Source: CAWCGU01 sp963838095 (lineage in GTDB: Bacteria > Actinomycetota > Thermoleophilia > Solirubrobacterales > 70-9). Taken from it: 64,000 nucleotides of DNA. The stretch lies in assembly GCA_963838095.1 (NCBI GenBank), contig CAWIPO010000010.1, positions 52,063 to 116,062 on the forward strand, written 5' to 3'. The notes beneath the pieces were generated by a model. That model ran no database searches. It saw only the letters and a list, made by a program, of their open reading frames with translations, and had not been told where the DNA came from. The translations under genes were made by a program, and so were the position numbers. Below are positions 16,484 to 23,411 of this stretch, piece by piece; positions within the stretch are counted from its first letter, which is position 1, and the number at the start of each line of letters is the position of its first letter.

Positions 16484-16507
16484 CGTTGGAATTATGGTCT
16501 GCCGAGC
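16484..16507. promoter_or_regulatory. Minimal bidirectional promoter for two leaderless transcripts
   Basis: Only 24 bases separate two divergent start codons. On the plus strand TATGGT (16493-16498) is nine bases from ATG 16508; on the minus strand CATAAT (16496-16491) is seven bases from ATG 16483. Both are -10-like and they overlap. Neither gene has a ribosome site here. The arrangement implies back-to-back leaderless mRNAs and mutually exclusive polymerase binding. Confidence 0.5.
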
Positions 16508-17176
16508 ATGTTCGAGCGCCAGCGGGAGGAGGTTGCAGATGCCGCGCGCCGGCTGGCCGCCGAAGGCCTGCTTGTCGGCACGGCCGGGAACGTGAGCGCG
16601 CGCGTGGGCGAGTCGATAGCGGTCACGCCCACCGGCGCGGTTCTCGGCGAGCTCGAGCCGAGCCAGGTGACGGTCGTCGATCCGTCGGGCGCGGTGGTCG
16701 AGGGAGAGCTCGAGGCGACGTCCGAGCTCGACCTGCACCTGGGGATCTACTCCCGTTACGACGCCGGCGCAGTGGTGCACACGCACGCGCCGATCGCAAC
16801 GGCGCTCTCGTGCGTCATCGACGAGCTGCCCTGCATCCACTACCAGATGCTCTTGCTCGGCGGGGACGTTCGCGTCGCGCGCTACGAGACGTTCGGGACC
16901 CCGGAGCTGGCGCAGTCGGTGCTGGATGCGCTCGAGGGGAGAACCGCCGCGCTGATGGCGAACCACGGCGCGATTGCGTTCGGCTCCGATCTCGGGGAGG
17001 CCGTGGAGCGAACGCTGCTGCTCGAATGGGCGTGCTCGGTGTATCTGAGAGCGGCGGCGCTGGGGACGCCGCGGGTCCTCGACGCGGAGCAGCAGCAGGC
17101 GGTGGTGGAGGCGGCGATCGCGCGCGGGTATGGATCGACGAGGAAGATCGACGAGGGGAAGGGCGCGGGAGCTTGA
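16508..17176 (+). CDS. Class II aldolase (fuculose-phosphate aldolase type)
   Basis: A 222-residue zinc aldolase. The ligands match L-fuculose-1-phosphate aldolase almost residue for residue: Glu73 (acid/base), His91 and His93 (HTHAP) and His153 (ANHG), and the phosphate-binding start GTAGNVSAR near residue 24. It cleaves a sugar phosphate to DHAP or glyceraldehyde-3-phosphate plus an aldehyde. Its stop overlaps the TTG start of the sugar kinase as TTGA, so the two probably act in sequence: kinase makes the phosphate ester, aldolase cleaves it. The exact sugar is unknown. Confidence 0.88.
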   Translation: MFERQREEVADAARRLAAEGLLVGTAGNVSARVGESIAVTPTGAVLGELEPSQVTVVDPSGAVVEGELEATSELDLHLGIYSRYDAGAVVHTHAPIATALSCVIDELPCIHYQMLLLGGDVRVARYETFGTPELAQSVLDALEGRTAALMANHGAIAFGSDLGEAVERTLLLEWACSVYLRAAALGTPRVLDAEQQQAVVEAAIARGYGSTRKIDEGKGAGA

Positions 17177-18117
17177 AGGCGATCGCGATGGGGGTGCACG
17201 TGCTCGACGTCCTGGTGCGGCCGGTCGAGCGGATCCCCGAGGGGCAGGGCGGCCAGCTCGTCGACGAGATCCGGGTCACCGCCGCGGGGTCGGCTGGTGG
17301 AACGGCGATCGTGCTCGCGAAGCTGGGCGCCGAGGTGCGAAGCGCGGGCGCGATCGGCACCGATGCGGTTGGCGAGATGCTGCTCGGCCTGCTCGCGCGC
17401 GAAGGGATCGACACGGCGCTGCTCGTGCGCCGCACCGACGTCCAGACCTCGGCCAGCGTGCTCCCGATCCGGCCCAGCGGCGAGCGGCCCGCGTTTCACG
17501 TGATCGGCGCCAACGGCACCTACGGTCCGGCGGACGTGCCCCTGGATCAGCTCGAAAGCGCCAGCCACCTGCACCTCGGCGGGCCCGAGTTCATGGGAGG
17601 CGAGGCGGCGGCGCGGATCCTCACCCACGCCCGCGAGCACGGCGTGACCACGTCCGCCGACATCCTCGCGCCGGGAGAGCAGGCGGCCGAAATCCTCGAC
17701 TGGATCGCGCCCGCCTTCGAGCACCTCGACTACCTGCTGCCGAACGACGATCAGGTGTTGGGGCTGACGGGCGCCGGCGATCTGGAGGCGGGCTGCAGGG
17801 CGCTGCTCGAGCGCGGGGTGGGGTGCGTGGCGGCGACGTGCGGCGCGGACGGCGCGGTAGTCGTTAGCACCGAGGGGGTGGAGCGGGTGCCGGCGTTCGA
17901 AATCGATGTGGTTGACACGACCGGCTGCGGCGACGCGTTCTCCGCCGGGTTCCTGCGTGGGCTCAGCCTCGGCCGGACCCGGCGCGAGGCCGCGGTGCTG
18001 GGCTGCGCGGTGGCGGCGATCGTCGCGCAGGGGCTCGGCAGCGACCACGGTGAGTTCGATCTCGCGGCGGTGGATGACTTTGCGGGCTCGACGCCTGTGC
18101 GAGGCACGAACGGATAG
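17173..18117 (+). CDS. PfkB-family carbohydrate kinase
   Basis: A 314-residue ribokinase-fold kinase. TTG 17173 is preferred as start because it overlaps the aldolase stop (TTGA), has GGAG just upstream, and keeps the first beta strand KAIAMG; ATG 17188 is the alternative. Visible motifs: GSAGGTAIVLAKLGAEV (PfkB signature 1) and DTTGCGDAFSAGF (signature 2 with the catalytic Asp and anion hole; Cys replaces the usual Ala in GAGD). It phosphorylates a sugar or nucleoside with ATP. Coupled to the class II aldolase gene upstream. Confidence 0.88.
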   Translation: MKAIAMGVHVLDVLVRPVERIPEGQGGQLVDEIRVTAAGSAGGTAIVLAKLGAEVRSAGAIGTDAVGEMLLGLLAREGIDTALLVRRTDVQTSASVLPIRPSGERPAFHVIGANGTYGPADVPLDQLESASHLHLGGPEFMGGEAAARILTHAREHGVTTSADILAPGEQAAEILDWIAPAFEHLDYLLPNDDQVLGLTGAGDLEAGCRALLERGVGCVAATCGADGAVVVSTEGVERVPAFEIDVVDTTGCGDAFSAGFLRGLSLGRTRREAAVLGCAVAAIVAQGLGSDHGEFDLAAVDDFAGSTPVRGTNG

Positions 18118-18156
18118 CACCCAGGGAAGGGGCTCGAGCGGGCACCGGCCAGCATC

Positions 18157-18191
18157 GGCGACTTCTCTTCGGTATGCGGAGACAACTCGCC
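18157..18191. repeat. Imperfect hairpin element, copy A
   Basis: A 35-base imperfect palindrome: outer stem GGCGA/TCGCC, a C-C mismatch, TT/AA pairs, a second C-C mismatch, then TCTTCG/CGGAGA closing a GTATG loop. It sits 39 bases past the PfkB stop and 41 bases before the convergent FGGY stop. Its skeleton GCGACTT ... TATGCGG ... AACTCGC recurs at 32874-32910 with compensating base changes in the stems. Function: bidirectional terminator or a dispersed palindromic element. Confidence 0.6.
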
Positions 18192-18232
18192 AATCCTCCG
18201 AATTTACCCCCCTCGGTGCTGCCGTTCGGGAG

Positions 18233-19675
18233 TCAGAGTTCGATGGCTCGAGCGACGAACTCCCGCCACTCGGCGTGGGCGGCGTCGCGCCACTCGGCGT
18301 CGCGGGTCGGCTCCACGCGCTCGCCCGCCGGAATCCGCTCCCCGATCTCCCGGGTCCCCGACCAGATCCCCGCTCCGACGGCGGCCAGCGCCGCCGCTCC
18401 CGCCACGGTTGCGTCCACGGCGCCGCGCTGAACGGAGACTCCCGCGGCGTCGGCTTGGAGTTGGAGCAGCGTCGGGTCGCGGGTGAGGCCGCCGTCCACC
18501 CGTAGCACTTCGACCGGGACCGACTGCCGCGTGGCCTCGACGACGTCGGCCACCCGCCACGCGATCGCCTCAAGCGCCGCCCGGGCTATGTGGGCGGGAC
18601 GGGTGGCCGAGGTGAGCCCGGCGATCACGGCGCGCGCCTCGGGTCGCCACCATGGCGCCCCGACCCCGGCGAGGGCGGGGAGGACGCGGACGCCACCTGC
18701 GTCATCGACCTCGGCGGCGGAAGCCGCGAGAGCCGCTGGATCGGCGGCGAGGCCGAGATCGCGCGTCAGCCACTCGAGCAGCTCGCCGGCGGTGAAGACG
18801 CCGCCGTCGATCGCCCACTCGACCTCCCCGTTGACCCGCCAGGCGACGGTGGGGAGGAGGCCGCCGGCCGGCTCCGGGCGCTCGGAGCCCCCGTGCGCGA
18901 GCACGAAGACGCCGGTTCCGTACGTCGCCTTCACCCGGCCGGGCTCGGTGCAGCCGGCGCCGGCGAGCGCCGCCTGCTGGTCGGGGCAGCGGGCGCGGAG
19001 CGGGAGCTCGCCGGGCCACGAGTCGTGATGGAGCATGCCGAGATCGCCTGCTGTGTCGGCGATCTCCGGAAGCGCGTCCCGCGGAACGCCGAAGATCTCC
19101 AGCAGCACCGGGTCGAAGTCCGGAGCTCCTAGCTGGGTGCGCGAGGCGGTCGCCGGGTCGGTGGCAAACCCGGCCCCGAGCCGGTCGCAGAGGAACGAGT
19201 CCACGGTCCCCATTCGGGCGGTTCCGGCGGCGACCGCGGCCGCGACCTCTGCGTCGTTCTCCAGCAGCCAGGCCAGCTTCCCTGCCGAGAAGTACGGGTC
19301 GAGGGGCAATCCGCTGCGCTCGCGGATCTCCTCCGCTTGCCCTTCCGAGTCCAGTCGGTCCAGCACCTCCTGGGAGCGCTTGTCCTGCCAGGTGACGATC
19401 GGCGTCAGCGCGCGGCCGGACTCGGCATCCCAAGCAAGCACCGACTCCCCCTGATGGTCGAGCCCGCAGGCGTCGACATCGGCGCCATCCTGGAGCAGTT
19501 CCGACACGGCGTCGACGACACACGTGACAACTTCCTCGCCATCCTGCTCCACCCACCCAGGGCGGGGGTGGTGGAGGCGTTTCTCACGACGCGCTTCGGC
19601 GACCGGTCGCAGGTCGGCGTCGAACAGGACCGCCTTCACGGCCGACGTTCCTTCGTCGATCCCGAGCAGCATCAA
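18233..19675 (-). CDS. FGGY-family carbohydrate kinase (glycerol-kinase-like)
   Basis: A 480-residue two-domain kinase. The N-terminal phosphate motif DEGTSAVKAVLFD, the segment DHQGESVLAWD and YGTGVFVL, and the C-terminal DGGLTRDPTLLQLQAD are FGGY landmarks. The closest named relative is glycerol kinase, and it follows a glycerol-3-phosphate-dehydrogenase-like flavoprotein in the same direction, so glycerol or a related polyol is the likely substrate. Some FGGY kinases of this length act on other sugars, so the symbol glpK is withheld. Start MMLLGID at 19675; the second Met may be the true one. Confidence 0.85.
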   Translation of the reverse strand: MMLLGIDEGTSAVKAVLFDADLRPVAEARREKRLHHPRPGWVEQDGEEVVTCVVDAVSELLQDGADVDACGLDHQGESVLAWDAESGRALTPIVTWQDKRSQEVLDRLDSEGQAEEIRERSGLPLDPYFSAGKLAWLLENDAEVAAAVAAGTARMGTVDSFLCDRLGAGFATDPATASRTQLGAPDFDPVLLEIFGVPRDALPEIADTAGDLGMLHHDSWPGELPLRARCPDQQAALAGAGCTEPGRVKATYGTGVFVLAHGGSERPEPAGGLLPTVAWRVNGEVEWAIDGGVFTAGELLEWLTRDLGLAADPAALAASAAEVDDAGGVRVLPALAGVGAPWWRPEARAVIAGLTSATRPAHIARAALEAIAWRVADVVEATRQSVPVEVLRVDGGLTRDPTLLQLQADAAGVSVQRGAVDATVAGAAALAAVGAGIWSGTREIGERIPAGERVEPTRDAEWRDAAHAEWREFVARAIEL

Positions 19676-19754
19676 CCCGGCAGGCTAATCGCTGGCTTCG
19701 CCAGGGGGAAGGCAGACGAACGGCAGCATCGAGGGAGCCGGCAATCCATTCTGA

Positions 19755-19789
19755 GTGAATCTGGGCCCGGTTTCCGGGCCTGGATTCAC
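19755..19789. terminator. Strong hairpin between flavoprotein and FGGY genes
   Basis: Inverted repeat GTGAATC ... GATTCAC with inner GGGCCCGG-TTT-CCGGGCC. It contains the stop codon of the minus-strand flavoprotein gene (TGA at 19788-19786), so on that strand it forms right at the end of translation. There is no T-run, so it may act as an attenuator or mRNA-stability element lowering expression of the downstream kinase rather than a classical terminator. Confidence 0.5.
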
Positions 19790-20910
19790 GCGTGTAAGTC
19801 GGCCGTGCGGCGCCACCAGCCGGCTTCGGCCGGCGCCGGCGGGCCGGCCTCGAGCGGTGTCTCTTCGGCCAGCTCCACCCCGAGCTCGGCGACCAGCGTG
19901 CAGACGTACTCGGCGATCCCCAGGGACGCCGTCAACCCCGTGGAGCGGATCGCTGCGACGTTGATCAGCCGTGGCGCCGCCTCCGAATGCCCGATCAGGT
20001 AGTTGACCCCGCGGCCGGCGGGGCGCAGGCCCGCGTAGGCAAAGATCGGCTCGGACCCCTCAAGCGCCGGCAGCATCGCCACCACCTTGGGAACGATCTC
20101 CTCGCGCGCTTCCGGCCGCACCGACCAGTCGCGCTTGTCGGTGCCGTCGACCGCCGTCGGTCCGGCGATCACGCGCCCATCGACAGTGGGGAAGACCAGC
20201 ACGCCCTTGGTGCTCTCGCTGGGAACGGGGAGCAGAATGCGATCGAGCGGATCGCCACCCGGCGGGTCGAAGACCAGGAACTCGCCCTTGCGCGGATAGA
20301 TCTCGAACGAGTCGTCGCCGGCCTCCCGCGCGACTTCGTCGGCGTAAAGGCCGGCGCAGTTGACCAGCACCCGGCAGCCCACAGCGTCACCGCCGTTCGA
20401 GCGCACAGAGAAGCGCTCGCCGCTGCGATCGACGCTGGCGACGCGAAAGCGCGTGCGCAGCTCGGCCCTGTGGCGCTGCGCGGCGGCGGCGAGCCCCAGC
20501 GTGTAGGCAACAGGATCGCACACGAACTCGCCCGGCACCTCGAGCGAGCCGTCGTCCGCGAGCCGCGTCTCGATCCCGTTCGCCTCGGCGTTCCGGGCCA
20601 GTTCCGCGATCGGCTCACGCTGCGCGGGCTCGAGCGCGCGCATCACCGCGCCGCATCTGACCGTCGGAACGCCGAGCATCTCCAGTACTCCGGCGCGCAG
20701 CTCCGCCGAGCGCAGGATCAGCTCGGTCTCGAGCTCGCCCGGCACGGAGTCGAACCCGGTGTGGACGATGCCCGAGTTGGTGCCGCTGGCTCCCAGCCCC
20801 GGCTCGGGCTCGGCTTCGAGCAGCGCAACGTCGACCCCGCGCCGCGCGAGCGCGAGCGCGCACGCCGAGCCGACCACTCCGGCTCCGGCGATCGCCACCT
20901 CGATGTCCAT
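19786..20910 (-). CDS. FAD-dependent oxidoreductase, glycerol-3-phosphate dehydrogenase / L-2-hydroxyglutarate oxidase type
   Basis: A 374-residue DAO-fold flavoprotein. FAD motif GAGVVGSACALAL at residues 9-21, LGASGTNSGIVHTGFD (the Gly/Ser/Asn-Ser-Gly-x-x-His motif of GlpA/GlpD and L2HGDH relatives), VNCAGLYADEVA, and GLRPAGRGVNYLIGHS near the end. It passes electrons from a hydroxy-acid or glycerol-3-phosphate to the quinone pool or O2. The kinase gene next door favours glycerol-3-phosphate; the short length, without the GlpD C-terminal domain, resembles L-2-hydroxyglutarate oxidase. 33 bases downstream of the exonuclease gene. Confidence 0.82.
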   Translation of the reverse strand: MDIEVAIAGAGVVGSACALALARRGVDVALLEAEPEPGLGASGTNSGIVHTGFDSVPGELETELILRSAELRAGVLEMLGVPTVRCGAVMRALEPAQREPIAELARNAEANGIETRLADDGSLEVPGEFVCDPVAYTLGLAAAAQRHRAELRTRFRVASVDRSGERFSVRSNGGDAVGCRVLVNCAGLYADEVAREAGDDSFEIYPRKGEFLVFDPPGGDPLDRILLPVPSESTKGVLVFPTVDGRVIAGPTAVDGTDKRDWSVRPEAREEIVPKVVAMLPALEGSEPIFAYAGLRPAGRGVNYLIGHSEAAPRLINVAAIRSTGLTASLGIAEYVCTLVAELGVELAEETPLEAGPPAPAEAGWWRRTADLHA

Positions 20911-20943
20911 TAGGCGCCGCTCCTCTCCTCCACAGGTCGGACG

Positions 20944-21612
20944 CTAACCCTTGCCGGTGGACAGGCGAGCGAGCGAGCCCACCGTCTGCGGAGCGCTGCG
21001 TTGAAGGTGGCTCGCGAGCGCGAGGAACAGCTGAGCCGTCGTCAGGGCGTCACCCTCTGCGACGTGGGGGCGGTGCACCGGCATCCCGAGCTTGCGGGCC
21101 GCGACGGAGAGAGCCACGCGTTCGGGCACGAAGTCGCCTGGCCGGCTGAGAACGTGGTGAGCGAGGACTGCGGTGTCGAGCACCGGCTCACTCACGCGAA
21201 CGCCCATGTCTTTGAAGGCGGCATCGAGAAACTCACGCTCGACCCACGCCACATGCGCGACGAGCACGCTGCCGGTCAGCGCCTCGAGAATCGAATCGAG
21301 CACCTCGGCGAGCGCCGGCGCCTCGGCGAGGTCGACCGGCCGCAGGCCGTGGATGCGAATCGTCTCCGGCTGCGGCATCTGCTGCGGCCGGATCGTCAGG
21401 GCACGAGCCTCACGGGCGACCACGCGTCCCTCCATCACCGGGACCGACGCGAACGAGATGATCTCGTCGCGTCTCGGGTCGAGCCCGGTCAATTCCAGGT
21501 CGACGACGGCGTAGCACGCCTCGCGCCACGGCGTGTCGGCTGTCGGCGGCTTCGCCCGGGCGTACGCCTTCGCAGCGATGGAGCGGCGCCGGCGCCGCGG
21601 GAGCAGGGTCAC
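20944..21612 (-). CDS. DnaQ-like 3'-5' exonuclease (DEDDh), paired with DUF294 protein
   Basis: A 222-residue nuclease-fold protein. Motif I is VVDLELTGLDP with Asp38 and Glu40; motif III is HRPHVAEGDAL (His-x-x-x-x-Asp). Motif II reads HVAWVEREFLD: the expected aspartate is replaced by glutamate, a conservative but unusual change. The N-terminus is Arg-rich (LPRRRRR). Its ATG overlaps the stop of the cNMP/CBS/DUF294 gene as ATGA. This nuclease-DUF294 pair recurs in many bacteria, suggesting nucleotide or RNA-end turnover under nucleotide control rather than DNA proofreading. Confidence 0.82.
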   Translation of the reverse strand: MTLLPRRRRRSIAAKAYARAKPPTADTPWREACYAVVDLELTGLDPRRDEIISFASVPVMEGRVVAREARALTIRPQQMPQPETIRIHGLRPVDLAEAPALAEVLDSILEALTGSVLVAHVAWVEREFLDAAFKDMGVRVSEPVLDTAVLAHHVLSRPGDFVPERVALSVAARKLGMPVHRPHVAEGDALTTAQLFLALASHLQRSAPQTVGSLARLSTGKG

Positions 21613-23411
21613 GGCGGCAGCGCCAGCTCGTTGCGGAGCGAGCGCTGCACCGCGCGCACGGCGTGAAACGCCTCGCGAACGTACCCCCGCGTCACCGGAT
21701 TCAGGGCATCGGGATCGATCTGGTTGTCGGGCTCGCCGCCCTCCCGCATCTGGACCACCTGGTGCTCGAGCCGCAGGCGCCAGAAGAGGTCGAACGCCTC
21801 AACCAGCATCCGCACCTTGGCCCCGTCCAGCGTGCCCGCCGTTGCCGCGTAGTCCAGACGCTCCTGTGTGGATGTGAGCCGGACACCCGCCGCGAGGCTC
21901 GCATACCGGGCGATGTCGACGATCGGGTGCAGCCCGCTCTCCTTGATGTCGAAAGCGCCCTTGCGCAATCCTCGCGGCGGGCTGTGCGCCAGGGCGAGGC
22001 GCAGCATCAACCGCAACACGCTGCGCCGGTGCCACGCGTGGCGCACCTCCTCGAGCGGGTCGCGGGCGTCCCCGATCTCGAAGACCCGCCGGGCATCGCA
22101 GAGAAGCGAGATGTAGATCAATGCCTTGTCCGGGTAGTGCTCGGCGTTCTCGATCGTGCTGCGGATGAGGCTGCGGTACGAGTCGAATGAGTCGTCAAAC
22201 AGCGGTCCCGCCGCGGTGGCCCCGTGGGGGTCGGCGGCAAAGCCGATCGCGGCCAGCTCGCCGACCACCCGTCGGCCGAGCTCGCGCATGTACCGCTGAG
22301 TCTCGTCTCCCGCTCCGTCCCATACGAGTGCGGAATCGACGTCCGACGATGGCACCACCTCGCGGCGTCCGAGGCTTCCGAGCGCCAGCCAAGTCAACGG
22401 GCAAGGCACGGTCCCCAGCTCGTCAACCGTCAGCTCGATCAGCCGGCGGGTGAGGGCGTCGACGACGACGGTGATGATCGAGGCGATCCGCGCGGGCGGG
22501 ACCCCGGCGTCGTGCAGGGCGATCACCTCGGGCTGCAGCCTGGCTGCCGTCCGCCGCAGCGCACCGACGTCGTGGGCGTCGGCGATCGTTTGCCGCAGCA
22601 GGAACGGCCCTCGCGCCTCGGCGGCGAGAAGGTCCCCGGTGTGGAGGATGCCGAGCACCTTGCCGTCGGGCCAGACGACCGGCACGTGGTGGATGCCCCG
22701 ATCGAGCATCTCGAGCATCACCTCGGCCCCGAGCCGCGCCGGAGTGACGGTGAACACGGGCACACTCATCACTGCGGTGACGGGCGCATCCGCTGCGACG
22801 CCGGCGGCGACGACGCGATCGCGCAGGTCGCGGTCGGTGACGATCCCGAGCTCGCTGTCCGGCAGCCGGATCAGCGCTGCGCTCGCCTCGGCCTCGGCCA
22901 TGCGCTGGGCCACCTCACGCGCAGTCGAGTCCGGATTGCAGATGATCGGCTGCCGGTGGACGAGCTGAGCGACCGGCCGGGCGGCGGGGTCGAGCGCCGC
23001 TGCCGGTGCCGCCGCGTCCGGTCGTGGACGATCGAGAAGGCTGCGTGCGACGTAGCGAAGCCCCGCCGGGCGGGCCAGGAGCGGAACGACGGCGTCCGCC
23101 GGAAGCCGGTAGCAGAGGCTGTCCTCGGCGGCCCGGGTCTCGAATCCGGCCGGTAGCCCGGAGAGCATGGAGGGGTGCCCGAAGAGCTCACCCTCGCCGA
23201 GAAGGTCGAGCACACGGCCGCCGTCCACCAACTCGACGACTCCCCGGCGGACCATGCGAACGTGCTTCATCGGTCCCTCGCCCTGGCGGAAGATGGTGGT
23301 GCCGGCTACGAAGTACTCGACCTCGGCGGACCGGGAAAGCTCCTCGAGCGCTTCATCGGCGAGGTCGTCGAACGGTGCGTGCCGGTGAAGGAACTCGGCG
23401 ATGTCATGCAC
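21609..23411 (-). CDS. cNMP-binding / CBS / DUF294 nucleotidyltransferase-like protein
   Basis: A 600-residue cytosolic protein. GTG 23411 is chosen: GGGGGAG lies seven bases upstream and it overlaps the previous stop. Order of domains: cyclic-nucleotide-binding fold about 1-115 (VAGTTIFRQGEGP ... LGEGELFGHPSML), two CBS motifs about 145-270 (GIVTDRDLRDRVV and VLGILHTGDLLAAE), then a DUF294 nucleotidyltransferase domain with GSLGRREVVPSSDVDSALVW (G-S-x-G-R and D-x-D), and a helical C-terminal DUF294 domain. This is the GlnD-like layout of proteins that sense nucleotides and possibly modify a partner; the partner may be the exonuclease encoded next (ATGA overlap). Confidence 0.88.
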   Translation of the reverse strand: MHDIAEFLHRHAPFDDLADEALEELSRSAEVEYFVAGTTIFRQGEGPMKHVRMVRRGVVELVDGGRVLDLLGEGELFGHPSMLSGLPAGFETRAAEDSLCYRLPADAVVPLLARPAGLRYVARSLLDRPRPDAAAPAAALDPAARPVAQLVHRQPIICNPDSTAREVAQRMAEAEASAALIRLPDSELGIVTDRDLRDRVVAAGVAADAPVTAVMSVPVFTVTPARLGAEVMLEMLDRGIHHVPVVWPDGKVLGILHTGDLLAAEARGPFLLRQTIADAHDVGALRRTAARLQPEVIALHDAGVPPARIASIITVVVDALTRRLIELTVDELGTVPCPLTWLALGSLGRREVVPSSDVDSALVWDGAGDETQRYMRELGRRVVGELAAIGFAADPHGATAAGPLFDDSFDSYRSLIRSTIENAEHYPDKALIYISLLCDARRVFEIGDARDPLEEVRHAWHRRSVLRLMLRLALAHSPPRGLRKGAFDIKESGLHPIVDIARYASLAAGVRLTSTQERLDYAATAGTLDGAKVRMLVEAFDLFWRLRLEHQVVQMREGGEPDNQIDPDALNPVTRGYVREAFHAVRAVQRSLRNELALPP

